Below, piece after piece: positions 32,245 to 43,310 of a DNA stretch of 64,000 nt. Position 1 is the stretch's first letter, and every line of letters starts with the position of its first letter. The notes beneath the pieces are model-generated. The model saw only the letters and a program-made list of their open reading frames with translations. It made no database searches and was not told the DNA's origin. Source of the stretch: Athripsodes cinereus (taxonomy: Eukaryota; Arthropoda; Insecta; Trichoptera; Leptoceridae); assembly GCA_947579605.1 (NCBI GenBank), contig OX388314.1, positions 25,616,000 through 25,679,999 of the forward strand, in the 5' to 3' direction. Made by a program: the position numbers and the translations under genes.

Positions 32245-32500
32245 TGAATTTGGGCCCATAGCGTAGATGACAAAACCAATCGGACATCTTGATCGGAGAA
32301 CCATATTTATTTACACAAAAAATGGTAGCTTCTATGGTTTCCATTAAATGCTTCTCGTTTGATGGATCTTATATCATGACAGTGACAATACCAGATTGGT
32401 AAACTTTATCCATAGTCACCGAAAGTGATCACTTAAACCAGCCTAGACCCAATTCGTAAGCCTTGGGACACCTACTACCTTATTTCTTCCAACTTAAAGG
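32245..32500 (-). mobile_element. LINE-L fragment
   Basis: CACCGAAAGTGATCACTTAA, ACCAGCC and CAATTCGTAAGCCTTGGGAC match 60003-60330 closely and the complement of 29985-30060. Confidence 0.6.
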
Positions 32501-33762
32501 TGGTTTTCAGACTTGGTGAAACACATTCTTGGGTTTTTTGTTCGAGTCCCTATTAGATGTGGCCTAATCTCCGGGATAAATAAGGCGTCTCACTTTTTTC
32601 TGTATTTTCTGTAAATTCCTGTAATGTCCAGAATAAGACATTATTAGAAAATTTTATAATCCAGTGTGCAATCAATCCTTGTATTTTATGCTACGTAGAG
32701 GATATCATGTATGTTTATTACATACCTACAGCTGATGTACATTGATGGTATAAAGAAAGGCAGAGAGAGAGTGAGAGAAAGAAATCAAACAAGATTTTGC
32801 ACGCATCTCTTCAAATTAAACGGAACCACCCTTAAGATAACAACAAATAGCAATAAATCGATAGAAGTAATAAAATCCCATAAATGTAATAAGGGAGTGG
32901 CGTAAGGCAGTAGGGAGGATGTGATGAACACGTGCACAGCGATGCATCACCCCGGGGGAGGGTAGAGAGGGTGGGATAAGTGGTAGAGTTGATGGTATGT
33001 GGTCATAGAAACGATAGAAATGGGGATGGTAAGAAAAGATGTTTTATACTTATTTTTTTACCCAAGGTTAAGCTAGGCCGCTCCAGCCACCAAGATTTGA
33101 AGAATCCAAGTGAACGAAGGAACAGTGCTCTTTTGTGTTATTATCATGTATTTAGATTTAAGATAAATTGCGAGGTTTAGTAATAGATTTTTGTAGTAGC
33201 TAAGAATACTGGAAAATAAATAAAATATTCTCAAAAATATTCTCAAAACATGAGCTGCCAAGACCTACCGCCATATAGAAAATACCTTGTAAATAATTTG
33301 TTTTCAAAGCCTGAACGCATAATGCAACTTTATTGCAATACGTAACAACGCTTGTACAAGGATACACAATATATGAAAATTTCCCCTAACTTGAATCAAC
33401 ATCACTAATGAAAATTCACTACAATAACGATTCGTTAACTTTAAAAGCTTTTCGCCGTGATTGCCTGGCTACACCCCTCTGCCATCAAAGTATAGAAACA
33501 CCATCTCATAATAAAGTTACAGAGAAAAGTACTTTCATGGTGACTTCCCTATATCCTTGGTCACCTTTATCTATGCATGTATGTATATTGTATAGTGTCT
33601 TTATGGGGGAAAACATTGGGGGATTTTGTGCAGTGAAACGTTAAACCTAATTTGCAATAGTCTTGAGGGACACACTATGGTATGTGAACCTATTCGCATT
33701 CTATGCTAGAGTTTATACTTCTATGAGTGAAAAAAAACACATTTTTTTATTAATGTGTACAA
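32501..33762. other. No gene recognised
   Basis: Contains purine-rich stretches at about 32745-32790 and 32920-33020. Several frames of 60-78 codons have no motif. Confidence 0.45.
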
Positions 33763-34021
33763 AACAGTTTCGTAGAACACCCGCCAAAGATTTAAGTAAT
33801 CTCCCACTCTTTCCTATAAGTTTTTGAGTGTCCTGCAAAAAGCAGGTGTTAAAATAAGGTATTTTACATCTTAAGTTCAGCGATGCGCTCTGCCACTCAT
33901 ACTGAATATCTTAACGATTTTTTGGCACAGAGAGGACAGCTTGCATGTTTATTGCGTGTAGCAGCTGATCTGCTGACTACCCCAATTGTGAAGTATGCCG
34001 TAATGGTATACTAGTAGTAGA
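33763..34021 (+). mobile_element. TagS, full length, diverged
   Basis: Runs from TTTCGTAGAACACCCGCC through TTTTTGAGTGTCCTGCAAAA to CCCCAATTGTGAAGTATGCC and TAGTAGTAG. Confidence 0.85.
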
Positions 34022-34499
34022 ACAATACATTTATGAACACTTGCATTGGTGGCATATTTGATAACATCAAGAAAATAATAAAAAAAACTAACTTCCATTC
34101 CTTATAAGGCCAAACAACTTGATCTCAGAATAAAACGAAACTTGATGCAAAATTAACGTTTTTGTACATATTTCTCGAAGCTTTTTCCTTTTATTGTTTT
34201 TTTCATTTTACTATTGTTTACTACACTCATCTATTTTTTTCATTCTATCACTCTTTATATAATCACAAATATATGTACAACATACATAGTATCTATGTAG
34301 GTATATAGATAAAACAAGAATAAAAATTCCAGTAGGGCTAATTACTGTAAATATTTCACGTAGACACATTTGTTTCCAATGGACATCTTCTGTTTTGCAT
34401 TACTTTATTGACTCAAATTTACACTCTTGAACACTCAAATTTATACAAAAATATATTCTTGACTTGTTATTTGTAATGATGATGATGATTATGGATGAT
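34022..34499. other. No gene recognised
   Basis: (GAT)n at about 34477-34489; otherwise nothing. Confidence 0.45.
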
Positions 34500-34560
34500 T
34501 TTATTTTGACGCCGTTTAACAGTCCCTAGACCGTCTCAAGGGCGCCTATTATTTTTATTT
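34500..34560 (-). mobile_element. LINE-G (GGCGCC) 3' end
   Basis: GACGCCGTTTAACAGTCC and CGTCTCAAGGGCGCC match the 3' UTR at 7830-7870. Confidence 0.65.
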
Positions 34561-35220
34561 AACTATTATAAAACTTTGAAAACACTTGTGATTGTCACAA
34601 ATTTGACTAAAATGCGAGAATTTTATGTGAGTTGCAATTGAAGGTATTATTAATTGTCACAAATATTATTCACTAATTCACATTTTTAATTTTGAAATTT
34701 TTAACTAGTTGAGAAATAATAACACCCAAAAATTTAACTTTATAGAACTATTGAAACTAAAAAAATGTTTTAAAATTTTGTTAATTTGAACAATTATAAA
34801 ATAATAATATTTAATTTTGAAAAAAATGAGATGTCAGAGGTTTCAGGCAGCTACTACCAGCGCCATCCACAGACCACGACCCATAACATACATAAGTATA
34901 TGTTACTTCATCTGTGTTTTTTGCTGTCTATTGAACTGTAAAACGCTTACTATCAAGACTCCAGATACTTATTTCATAAACACCTGTCTTTCTCTGTTTC
35001 CAGAACCTTAAGCAATATCAAAATACACATTTATTTGACAGACAGCAACTAATCAATATTAAATTTTTGGCAATACCCTCATCAGCTGCAGTAAGCAAGC
35101 AAGCAAGCCCACACGTATAAATAATTAATTGTATAATTTATTTATTCTCTAATTATTAATTAGTTAAGTAATTAACTAATATAAATTTATTGATGCGTGA
35201 ATGAGTTCATTTATCTTCTA
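34561..35220. other. No gene recognised
   Basis: AT-rich, with palindromic TTAATTA/TAATTAA words near 35120-35180; no coding motif. Confidence 0.45.
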
Positions 35221-35904
35221 TCTATATATATATTTATAAAAGAAAGGCGTGTGTGTTACACCATTCACAACTCAAGAATGGCTGTACCGATTTGAATTAT
35301 CTCTGATTTGTTGAATTCTTCTCCGCCCCGAATAGACGATAGGCTATTAAAAATTAAAATATCTTACAAATTCAAGGGAAGAAAAATTACGAAAAAGAAT
35401 ATTTACGCCATACATTTTTAATCTACTACTACTACTATACCATCACGGCATATCCCACAAGTGGGGTAGCCAGCAGATCAGCTGCATGTAAGAAACATGC
35501 AAACTGTCCTCTTCGTGCCAATATAAAATAAAGTTACATTTTTAATTTCAATAAAAAAAGCAATATGGAGAATTTTACAAAATCAACGATGATGTTTTTT
35601 TTATAGATTGGCAAATTTATTTACAAAATGATTTTTGTATACATTTTCAAATTAGAATCGTTATCCATACAAAAGTTATCTACCTAAAAAATAAATTAGT
35701 ACCTACTTAATTATATTACGTACCTACAGCAGATAATTTATAAACAAATCTGAGTTAAGTATAATTGTCCAACATAAATGAATTTTATTTTTTTACACTA
35801 CTATACGATGACACACTTGAACAATTACGGGAGTTTGTAAAGAGATTACAAATATTAATCATGCATTAGTTCTTAGGCGGTACGAAGTTCGCTGGGTCAG
35901 CTAG
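35221..35904 (+). mobile_element. Helitron-like non-autonomous element
   Basis: The 5' end is TC after a host A (A-TCTATATATA, then AAAGAAAGGCGTGTG). Characteristic inner words are ACTCAAGAATGGCTGTACCG. The 3' end is GAAGTTCGCTGGGTCAGCTAG followed by T, i.e. CTAG-T as in the CTRR ends of Helitrons. No Rep/helicase ORF. It is interrupted by a TagS at 35423-35534. Confidence 0.65.
35423..35534 (-). mobile_element. TagS nested in the Helitron, 12-bp TSD
   Basis: The 112-bp 3' portion of TagS begins with (CTA)n and the intact hairpin. It is flanked on both sides by TACATTTTTAAT (35411-35422 and 35535-35546). The perfect 12-bp duplication and 5' truncation show target-primed reverse transcription. 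Confidence 0.9.
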
Positions 35905-36776
35905 TTTATTATAAGACTCAGTAGAATCATGTATAAATATACTCGTCTATATATATATTATTATGTATGAGTGGAACATCCTGCCCTGCAAACAGAATCT
36001 GATACAGTTGATGCAGTGTAAACTGTGCTTACCATGAACCGGATTAAAAAATATGTTTGTAGACTTTCGCAGTCATATTTTTTTTCGTGATTTTCGGGTG
36101 AACTTTAGAAAATTCAGCTTCTTGATCTTTCTAGCCCATATCTTGAAATTATTAATTTATTGTCTTAAATGACACAAACAGTTCAACTTTATAAATATCT
36201 ACATTCAAATTTCTTTAATAAACAAACTAATCAAGGTCCCGCAAATTACCAAAGCGTATGGCGGCGTCGAAAGATTTAAGAGTTTTGCTTGATGATTGAC
36301 GTTCGTATCCAGCTGTGTGGACCCAGCAAGACGAACACGTCGCTAGCAAATAGTTATAATATACACTTAAACCTTACTTAAACTGTTTCTTTTGAAAATG
36401 TCATAGAGAAAAAATGTCAAAATAGTGGAAGAAGCAAATACGACACGATAGGTACATCTGAAAACTAAAGAACATACAAAATAGTATTTTTATTAATTAT
36501 TTATCATAAGACTGTATTGTTATGTATAGAATCATAAATATTATCATTGTTTGAATTTGTTTTCTTTACTTAAAGAGGCTGTATTTTTTTGTATTAGGGT
36601 TAGTTTGCCAAAGACATTACACGTTGAAATCTAGATTCTGTCATATAAAGTCTTTGTAAAACTCAGATACAGTATTTTTAATTTTATTAATAAAGAATAA
36701 TTATTAAACAACAATTAAATACTATTTTGTCAGTTAATCATAAATTTAACTTTACTGTGAACTAAAGAAAATTTGA
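35905..36776. other. No gene recognised
   Basis: AT-rich; no motif or known repeat. Confidence 0.5.
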
Positions 36777-37031
36777 ACCGTGGAGCACCCAGTAAAGAAT
36801 TGGTCTCCCACTCTTTCCCGTAAGTTTTCGAGTGTCATGTAAAGGGCAGGTGATCGAAAAATAAATATATTATACATCTCAAATTCTGCGATGAGGATTC
36901 CACCCGTCCTGAAAGTCTTTACTTTTTATTGGCACAGAGAAGACGGCCTGAGTGTTTATAGCATGCAGCTGTTCTGCTGGCTACCCCACTTGTGGGATGT
37001 GCCGTGATGGTGTAGTAGTAGTACTAGTAGG
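36777..37031 (+). mobile_element. TagS, full length
   Basis: CCGTGGAGCACCCAGTAAAG to GGCTACCCCACTTGTGGG, GTGCCGTGATGG and TAG units; about 90% like the reference copy by eye. Confidence 0.9.
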
Positions 37032-37099
37032 AAATTATTATTTGATATAAGAGTTTCAAGCTTCAAGTCCAAATTAATATATTTAACACAATAAGTAAT

Positions 37100-39314
37100 T
37101 AATATTTTACAAAAATGTAATATGTTGCATACAACATGTCATATGAAAAAGAAATAATCATATTTCTGCTGCATGATAAACCGACTGAGTCTGCCGACTT
37201 CAATTTTTCCTCAAACAAAATAATCGATTTGCCCAACATCACTATTTCAATGGACGAAGTCAAAGATGCGATACTTGCTTTGGATGCTTCAAAAGTAGCT
37301 GGTCCGGATGGTATTCCCAACGTATTCATTAAGAATTGTATGGAAATGTTGGCAGGTCACTTGCACATAATTTTCTCATTGTCATTAGAGTTGGGAATAT
37401 TTCCTAATATTTGGAAAGAGGGCTTTATATGTCCAATTTTTAAAAAGGGAGATAATACACAAGTGACTAGCTACAGACCTGTATGCATATTGTCTGCAAT
37501 TCCCAAACTTTTTGAATCAATCATCGTTAAAAAAATAAGCAGTTCTATAAATAATGTAATAACTTCACTACAGCATGGCTTTATACCCAAAAAATCCACT
37601 CTCACTAATCTTATTATTTACCAGAATTATATAGTTAACTGTTTGTCAAGGAGGGGTCAAGTCGACTCCATATATACTGATTTTTCCAAGGCTTTCGATA
37701 AAGTGTCACATGACAGACTATTGTCAAAGCTGCGTGGGTATGGGGTCGATGGAACTTTCTATCATTGGTTGAAAAGCTACCTCACTGGGCGAACTCTTAA
37801 AGTGAAGATTGGGAATTGTATATCTGAAACTGTTTATGCATACAGTGGAGTACCACAGGGGTCGCATTTGGGACCGATATTGTTCAATTTATTTGTAAAT
37901 GACATAGTTGAGATCTTCAGAGACATAGAGGTCTTACTGTTTGCGGACGACCTAAAGCTTTATAAATCTATTAACGGTTTGGAAGACTGCGTTATAATAC
38001 AAAATAATCTGGATTTGTTAAATGATTGGTGCAAACAAAATAAATTAAACCTTAATGCAGCAAAGTGCCAGGTTGTTCGCTTTCATAGAACTAGATCTCA
38101 AATAACCCATGAATATTCCATTGATAGTGTTGTTCTCCAATACGTTTCAAACATAAAAGATCTAGGAATCACTTTCTCTGAGGATCTAACTTATAACATA
38201 CATATAGAGGAAGCTGTCAGCAGAGCAATGAGATGTCTGGGCTTCATTTTCAGATTAGTATCCGACCTACGGTTAACTCAGTCTTATAGGCTACTATTTG
38301 TGTCCCTCGTGAGACCTCTCTTAGAATATAACACAACTATATGGTCTCCCAATTATGCCATCCACAGTAATAGTGTTGAGAGGGTACAGAGAAAGTTTCT
38401 GAGGCTGATTAACTACAAAAAGGGAATCTCGGTAGAAAGTATTGACTATCCTGCGTTGATGGATGAGCTTGGTCTCCTTACCTTGCAAAACCGAAGGATT
38501 CTTTTTGATATGTGTTTCTTGCATAAATTACTGAACGGCGCCATTGACTCTCCAGAATTAGTTGAATTATTACAATTTAGCGTTCCTGCCAGGTTTACCA
38601 GACAAACTGTGACATTTCACGAGTCTAATACTCGAAACAACTATGTTTATTATTCACCACTTATTAGAATTCACAGACTGGGGAACCTGGTAGGAGACCA
38701 CACTGATGTTTTTGCTGACAGCTTCCCGAAATTCAAAACTGACATTGTAAATTATTTAAAATCACATAACTGACATAGGGCAATCGAGGTTTGCGATCTG
38801 ACTTTCTGCGTACTGTACATTTGTAACGATATTTTATTTTATTTTATTATATTGACTAACATTGTTATTATTCTTATCAGCTTTTTGACTATTTATTTGA
38901 TTGACCATTTTTGATTATTGAATTTTATTTAATACTTTTGAATGTTAAATTCTAGTCTATTATTTGTGATTAAAAATCCTTATCATTTACCTATTTAGTA
39001 ATTTATAATCCATCTAAGAGTATTTTTTGTTTGTGTAAGTTCTTATTGATTTTTGCATTTTATTGCTGATGTTAAATTTTTGATATTTGAATTTATTTTA
39101 TTGTCTTAACTGTTTAAATGGTTCATAATCTACAATTGTGTATTAATTTATTGACTCTATTTGATAATTCTTGACTCTTTTTATATTTCTAAACTCAATG
39201 ACGTGTATATGTGTGAACTTGTATTGTTAATATTTTTCTTTTTGTAGTCTGTCTTGTATTTGAACATGTAAAAGGCTTGCGCCGTATGTGAATAAATAAA
39301 TAAATAAATAAATA
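37100..39314 (+). mobile_element. Jockey-like LINE, 5'-truncated, 2.2 kb
   Basis: Contains an open RT frame, a 500-bp T-rich 3' UTR and the terminus AACATGTAAAAGGCTTGCGC, CGTATGTG and (AATA)n. The same terminus is found at 2945, 4195, 13891, 48505 and 58540. The 5' boundary is estimated; the endonuclease and ORF1 are lost. Confidence 0.9.
37136..38773 (+). CDS. Jockey-clade reverse transcriptase (ORF2 C-terminal part), open 545 codons
   Basis: RNA-dependent DNA polymerase of a non-LTR retrotransposon. Motifs: AGPDGIP (55-61), SYRPVCILS (112-120), QHGFIPKKST (146-155), DFSKAFD with catalytic Asp near 182, SGVPQGSHLGP (237-247) and FADD at 269-272. A thumb region follows with LGITF and RPLLEY. 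The frame has an ATG but begins inside the protein; full ORF2 of this clade also has an N-terminal apurinic-type endonuclease of about 250 residues, absent here. No stop or frameshift occurs between motif 0 and the natural TGA, so the copy is young or was recently active. Alone it could not prime at a target site. Confidence 0.93.
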   Translation: MSYEKEIIIFLLHDKPTESADFNFSSNKIIDLPNITISMDEVKDAILALDASKVAGPDGIPNVFIKNCMEMLAGHLHIIFSLSLELGIFPNIWKEGFICPIFKKGDNTQVTSYRPVCILSAIPKLFESIIVKKISSSINNVITSLQHGFIPKKSTLTNLIIYQNYIVNCLSRRGQVDSIYTDFSKAFDKVSHDRLLSKLRGYGVDGTFYHWLKSYLTGRTLKVKIGNCISETVYAYSGVPQGSHLGPILFNLFVNDIVEIFRDIEVLLFADDLKLYKSINGLEDCVIIQNNLDLLNDWCKQNKLNLNAAKCQVVRFHRTRSQITHEYSIDSVVLQYVSNIKDLGITFSEDLTYNIHIEEAVSRAMRCLGFIFRLVSDLRLTQSYRLLFVSLVRPLLEYNTTIWSPNYAIHSNSVERVQRKFLRLINYKKGISVESIDYPALMDELGLLTLQNRRILFDMCFLHKLLNGAIDSPELVELLQFSVPARFTRQTVTFHESNTRNNYVYYSPLIRIHRLGNLVGDHTDVFADSFPKFKTDIVNYLKSHN

Positions 39315-39523
39315 TTTCAGAAATAAATAGGTGTCTACTGTAGTTGCATATGATTAGGAACATCTGTGTAACATATCAACTCGTTGTACACGTGTCCTCA
39401 TTATCAGGAGCACATACTGTACTGAGAATAGTACACATTGAATACCAAGTACCTACCTAATAAATCTGATGAAAATATTTATATCAAACCTATTTTCAGG
39501 ATATGGAAATAAGTTTTTAAGTA

Positions 39524-40370
39524 ATTCAAGAGTTTTTGTGTTTATATTGTGTTTATCTTTATATAATTTTAATTAAATAAAGAATAAAAATATTAATAAA
39601 CACTGTCTAATTTCCAATATGTTAGATATTAAATCCGAACTTTTTCGCCTATGCTTGTAGTCAGGCATCTTCAGGGAAATTGATGCCTTCAAGCATAGGC
39701 GAAATCGTTATGATTTAATATCTTACATACCTACTGGAAATTAAACTGTGTTTATTAATAGTTTCATTCTTTATTTAATGAAAAAGCATATCAATATGAA
39801 TTTTAATTCAAGAATTTTTGTGTTTACATTGTGGAAATCCATTTTTAGTTTTAATTAAATAAAGAATGAAAATATTAATAAACACTGTTTGATTTCCAGT
39901 ATGTTAGATTAAATCCGAACATTTTCGCATATTATGCTTGTAGACATCTTCAGGGAAACTGATGTCTACAAGCATAGGCGAAAACGTTCAGATTTAATAT
40001 CTAACATACTGGAAATTAAACAGTGTTTATAAATATTTTTATTCTTTATTTAATGAAAATGCATATCAATATGAATTTCAATTCAAGAGTTTTTGTGTTT
40101 ATATTGTGGAAATCCATTTTTAGTTTTAATTAAATAAAGAATGAAAATATTAATAAACACTGTTTGATTTCCAGTATGTTAGATTAAATCCGAACGTTTT
40201 CGCATATTATGCTTGTAGACATCTTCAGGGAAACTGATGTCTACAAGCATAGGCGAAAACGTTCAGATTTAATATCTAACATACTGGAAATTAAACAGTG
40301 TTTATAAATATTTTTATTCTTTATTTAATGAAAAAAATAACAATATGAATTTTCACTCTGTGAACGTAGT
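39524..40370. repeat. Three tandem palindromic units (275-283 bp), retrozyme-like array
   Basis: The word ATTCAAGAGTTTTTGTG (or GAATTTTTGTG) starts units at about 39525, 39808 and 40082. Each unit holds an almost perfect palindrome of about 200 bp. It begins TAAATAAAGAATGAAAATAT and AACACTGTTTGATTTCCAG, and the centre reads CATCTTCAGGGAAACTGATG. Each left arm, read on the minus strand, carries CTGAAGA, T, a hairpin, GAA, an A...T near-palindrome and C. Tandem copies of a few hundred bases with a hammerhead-like motif per unit match the retrozyme layout. There is no ORF. Confidence 0.8.
39633..39680 (-). ncRNA. Hammerhead-like motif, locus B unit 1
   Basis: On the minus strand: CTGAAGA (plus 39668-39674), T, stem II GCCT/AGGC with a 12-base loop, GAA, AAAGTT, C, then GGA opposite TCC for three base pairs of stem I. 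Units 2 (39910-39958) and 3 (40190-40233) keep the core and GAA but have a displaced stem II. Unit 3 has the exact palindrome AACGTT. Confidence 0.5.
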
Positions 40371-40860
40371 CTTTAGAATGATTCGCATTTCGTGCATTGA
40401 AGGTTAAAAAAAAAAACATTTATAAAGGTAGGAGCATACATATACAAAAAATAAGCTCGTTGCAATAATAATATTTCATACAAATTGTCCAAATAATTGC
40501 ACATTTTCACGTTTTTGCATTTGCCAACAAATAATAATTTTAAAACATCATATTATTACTCGTTCATACGGCTGCAAAGGCGAATGATTTTAAATTAAGA
40601 TGTTTTGTGTTTGTACAACATAAAATAACCTCATTAAAAATGAATAATCGATGTAAATGTTTGTTGAGAATAAAATTATGATGTTAATTCATATATATCT
40701 CAAAAGTATGGAGTTGACATTTTGAAATATTTTGTAATTGCATTTTTCTCATATTTAAAATAAATGATTTTTCTTTCACTCATACAGATAAAAATATTAT
40801 ATTATCGATTTAATATTATAGTAATAATGTAATATCTAATAATAATATACATATAATTCT
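40371..40860. other. No gene recognised
   Basis: AT-rich; no motif found. Confidence 0.5.
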
Positions 40861-40957
40861 TTTATTCTTCTTGCACATCATCATTCATATAACAGAATCA
40901 ACAAAGCAGTTTACCTAAGAAAAATGTGATGATGTGCATTGGTAGATTAATCTCTAT
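40861..40957 (-). mobile_element. Retroelement 3' fragment (copy of 29666 family)
   Basis: CAGAATCAACAAAGCAGTTT and AATGTGATGATGTGCATTGG are the complement of 29666-29720. Confidence 0.55.
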
Positions 40958-41027
40958 ATGTATAGAGATTATCATTACCGTGGCATCTTATTGAATCACG
41001 CTTTAATTGAATATTCTGATTGTGCAT

Positions 41028-41152
41028 GCTGTAGACACTCTTAATTGGGGAACTGGCCAGATCTTATTGTATTTTTGTAATTTATGTATTGTGTTGTCAG
41101 TTTTCTGTGAGTGTCTCTATAAAATAAAAAAAAATAAAAAATAAATAAAACC
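41028..41152 (+). mobile_element. LINE 3' tail (GTAGACAC family)
   Basis: TGTAGACACTCTTAATTGG, CCAGATCTTATTGT, GAGTGTCTCTATAAAATAAA: the same terminus is at 54325-54447, so both are 3' ends of one retroelement family ending in (AAAT)n. Confidence 0.6.
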
Positions 41153-41270
41153 AGAGACAATATATCACCAATATGGATACAATATTGTGTTGCAGCATCC
41201 TCACTAGGTTACCCTCTATCGAGGCGTACTGCGTAAAAAATTATATAAATTTAATATATACACCTTTTAT

Positions 41271-41370
41271 TCAGCGATGAGGTTTGCCACCTATCATGAA
41301 TATCTTAATTACATGTTTATAACACGTAGTTGATCTGCTGGCTACCCCACTATATTGTGATGGTATTATA
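41271..41370 (+). mobile_element. TagS, internally deleted
   Basis: TTCAGCGATGAGGTTTGCCA, CATGTTTATAACACGTAG and GCTGGCTACCCCAC; the hairpin's right half is lost. A further weak TagS-like stretch (GGAGATACCGTGATGGGATG) lies near 41508-41527. Confidence 0.7.
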
Positions 41371-41708
41371 CCTTCATCTTTATTCTGTTGTGAGTTGCTC
41401 ACAGCTTTTGTCAGCCACTAACAAAAAGAGTATTGTCAAATATTATTAGTACGTTGAAGACGACTTGAATGTTTTAACGTGCAGTGAATTTAATGAGTCT
41501 CCTTGTGTAGGAGATACCGTGATGGGATGGAAGAAGAAGGAATATATTATCTTGTAAGTAATGTATTACGAGTAATTGCCTTTTGTATTACAAAAAAAAC
41601 TACAGAAAGGATTAGAGCATGACGTGGATGTAATTTCCTAGAATTGATGAATTGTACAGTGTCCTTGAGGTGCTTTGGCACGTAAACGACACTTTAATTT
41701 CGTCGGTA

Positions 41709-41870
41709 GTTCGTCGGTAGAGTTCGGTAGCCTGGGGGTAGAGTCTCGGCCTTCAGAACAAGGGGTCCGTGGTTCGATCCCAGATGCCGGCAAACTCCCC
41801 TTTCACGGCACAAGCTTTTAGCTTAGTGTGAAAGGTGTATAAGGTTGTATTTGGGTTTATAACAAACCCA

Positions 41871-41901
<31 letters not shown>

Positions 41902-41902
41902 A
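41709..41902 (+). mobile_element. SINE-1, full length
   Basis: GGTAGCCTGGGGGTAGAGTC, B box GGTTCGATCCC, body to AACAAACCCAGATATATC and poly(A). About 95% like 6766-6955 by eye, so a fairly recent family. Confidence 0.88.
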
Positions 41903-42035
41903 ATAATAATACCATTCGGATATTCCACTGAATACATTAAAGGCGTATTTTCATAAATATTTTGGAAAACTTGCGTTTCACGTTATCTTTCATGATATCT
42001 ATGTCGAATGTGTATACACACACTTTTTTCGAATA

Positions 42036-42150
42036 TATCGATACGCGGCGTCGCGCCGCTCGCCGTCCGTATCTACCGGAAGTAGTGTAACGTCAGACAC
42101 CACGTGCAATGAACCGGAAGTAAACATAGAATGCCACGTGACTCGGACGG
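42036..42150. promoter_or_regulatory. CpG-rich pocket with ETS-like and CACGTG words
   Basis: In AT-rich surroundings, about 115 bp carry GCGGCGTCGCGCCGCTCGCC, two ACCGGAAGTA words (ETS-type) and two CACGTG-containing words. Such pockets are typical of promoters or 5' UTRs. No gene start was found next to it, so this is a weak inference. It could equally be the head of an unknown element. Confidence 0.3.
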
Positions 42151-42394
42151 AACTTGATATTTTTAATAGATATCTAAAGCAGGGGGTGGAGAGTGTACCT
42201 ACAGCACTTTTGGAAATTAATATTTTTCATTACATTAGTGTGGGAATAATGTATTGATTTTTTTCCTTATAACTAAAGTTTGGAATTGTATTTGGAGTAT
42301 TGTTGAAGCGTACAATATTTCGATGTATGCATATTAATTATATGGAAATATAATTAATATTACTTCTTCTGCTGGTAGTAGACCATTGATGAAA

Positions 42395-42690
42395 GAATGA
42401 ATGAGGAGTGAATGACTAAGAACATATAAAAATATATAGGGCTGAGAAGAGTAGGGCTCGGAGATGTGGCCATCCGAGGTTCAAATGGCAAGATCATAAA
42501 AATCAGATCCTACAGAACGATCAATGTTGATCATATTGAACAGGATAGTATGCACGAAGATTTAATTGTATGACAGTGACGAAAGCGAAAAGTGTAGATA
42601 TGCAAGGATAGCAAGAAGTGGCGCTTGATCCTTTCTGCTTACCTCACGAGGGAAGCGGCGTGATGGAATGTATGTTGTATGTACGAGGTA
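42395..42690 (+). mobile_element. LINE-R 3' fragment
   Basis: GGCTGAGAAGAGTAGGGCTC, CGGAGATGTGGCCATCCGAG, CCTTTCTGCTTACCTCACGA and GAAGCGGCGTGATGG with TATG-like tail: same subfamily as 3013-3275. Confidence 0.75.
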
Positions 42691-43082
42691 TTCATAGGTA
42701 TGTAGGTATGTATTCATTTCAATAATTTCAATATTGTTTCTGATAAACTTGCAGCTAACATGAATGTTTCAGCATTCAGTAGACCATTAAATAAGTTTTT
42801 CAGGGATCGCTGTCTGAAAATAAACGTTACGATAGATGGTGAGTTTATTGTTTTTCATGCACTGCTTTATTGTCATTATTATTATTAACAATAAGACCGT
42901 GAAATTGTTTGATGCTTTGAATGTTTTCTCCACGCTGCCGTTACGTTTTGATTAGATGCGCTTCTACTTTAGCTTTTATGTTAACTGCTGAAAGATTTTC
43001 ATGAAAATGTCTGTTTGTTAACTGTAGAAGGAAATAGTCTAAATTGTGGAACATTCAAATCAAAACGAAATAACAAATATAC
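42691..43082. other. No gene recognised
   Basis: AT-rich; no motif found. Confidence 0.5.
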
Positions 43083-43130
43083 ATCCATCGCATCACGGCA
43101 TCTCATACAAGTGAAGTAGCCAGCAGACAA
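43083..43130 (-). mobile_element. TagS 3' fragment
   Basis: GCATCACGGCATCTCATACA and GTAGCCAGCAGAC are the antisense TagS end. Confidence 0.65.
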
Positions 43131-43134
43131 ATAA

Positions 43135-43215
43135 TTATAATAACACTTTATTGATAAAAAAAATCTTAAACAATTAGCGAGCTTATTGCCTGGAGGCAAT
43201 ATCTTCCAGCTAACA
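43135..43215 (-). mobile_element. LINE-C-related 3' end (TTATTGCC subtype)
   Basis: AACACTTTATTG, GAGCTTATTGCCTGGAGGC and ATCTTCCAGCTAAC resemble LINE-C 3' UTR in antisense, with TTATTGCC replacing TTATCGC. The subtype recurs inside the hAT element near 56175-56215. Confidence 0.5.
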
Positions 43216-43254
43216 AAAATAATGTTATGCTTATTTTTTTTGTTTTTTTTTTAA

Positions 43255-43310
43255 ATCTTCTTGCACATCATCTTTCACATAACAAAATCATATTCTAGAT
43301 CTCATGAATG
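43255..43310 (-). mobile_element. Retroelement 3' fragment (29666 family)
   Basis: TTCTTGCACATCATCTTTCA and CATAACAAAATCA match 40861-40900. Confidence 0.45.

Noticed and set aside
39524..40370. CRISPR-like repeat array
   Set aside because: Only three long palindromic units in eukaryotic DNA, no spacer structure and no cas genes.
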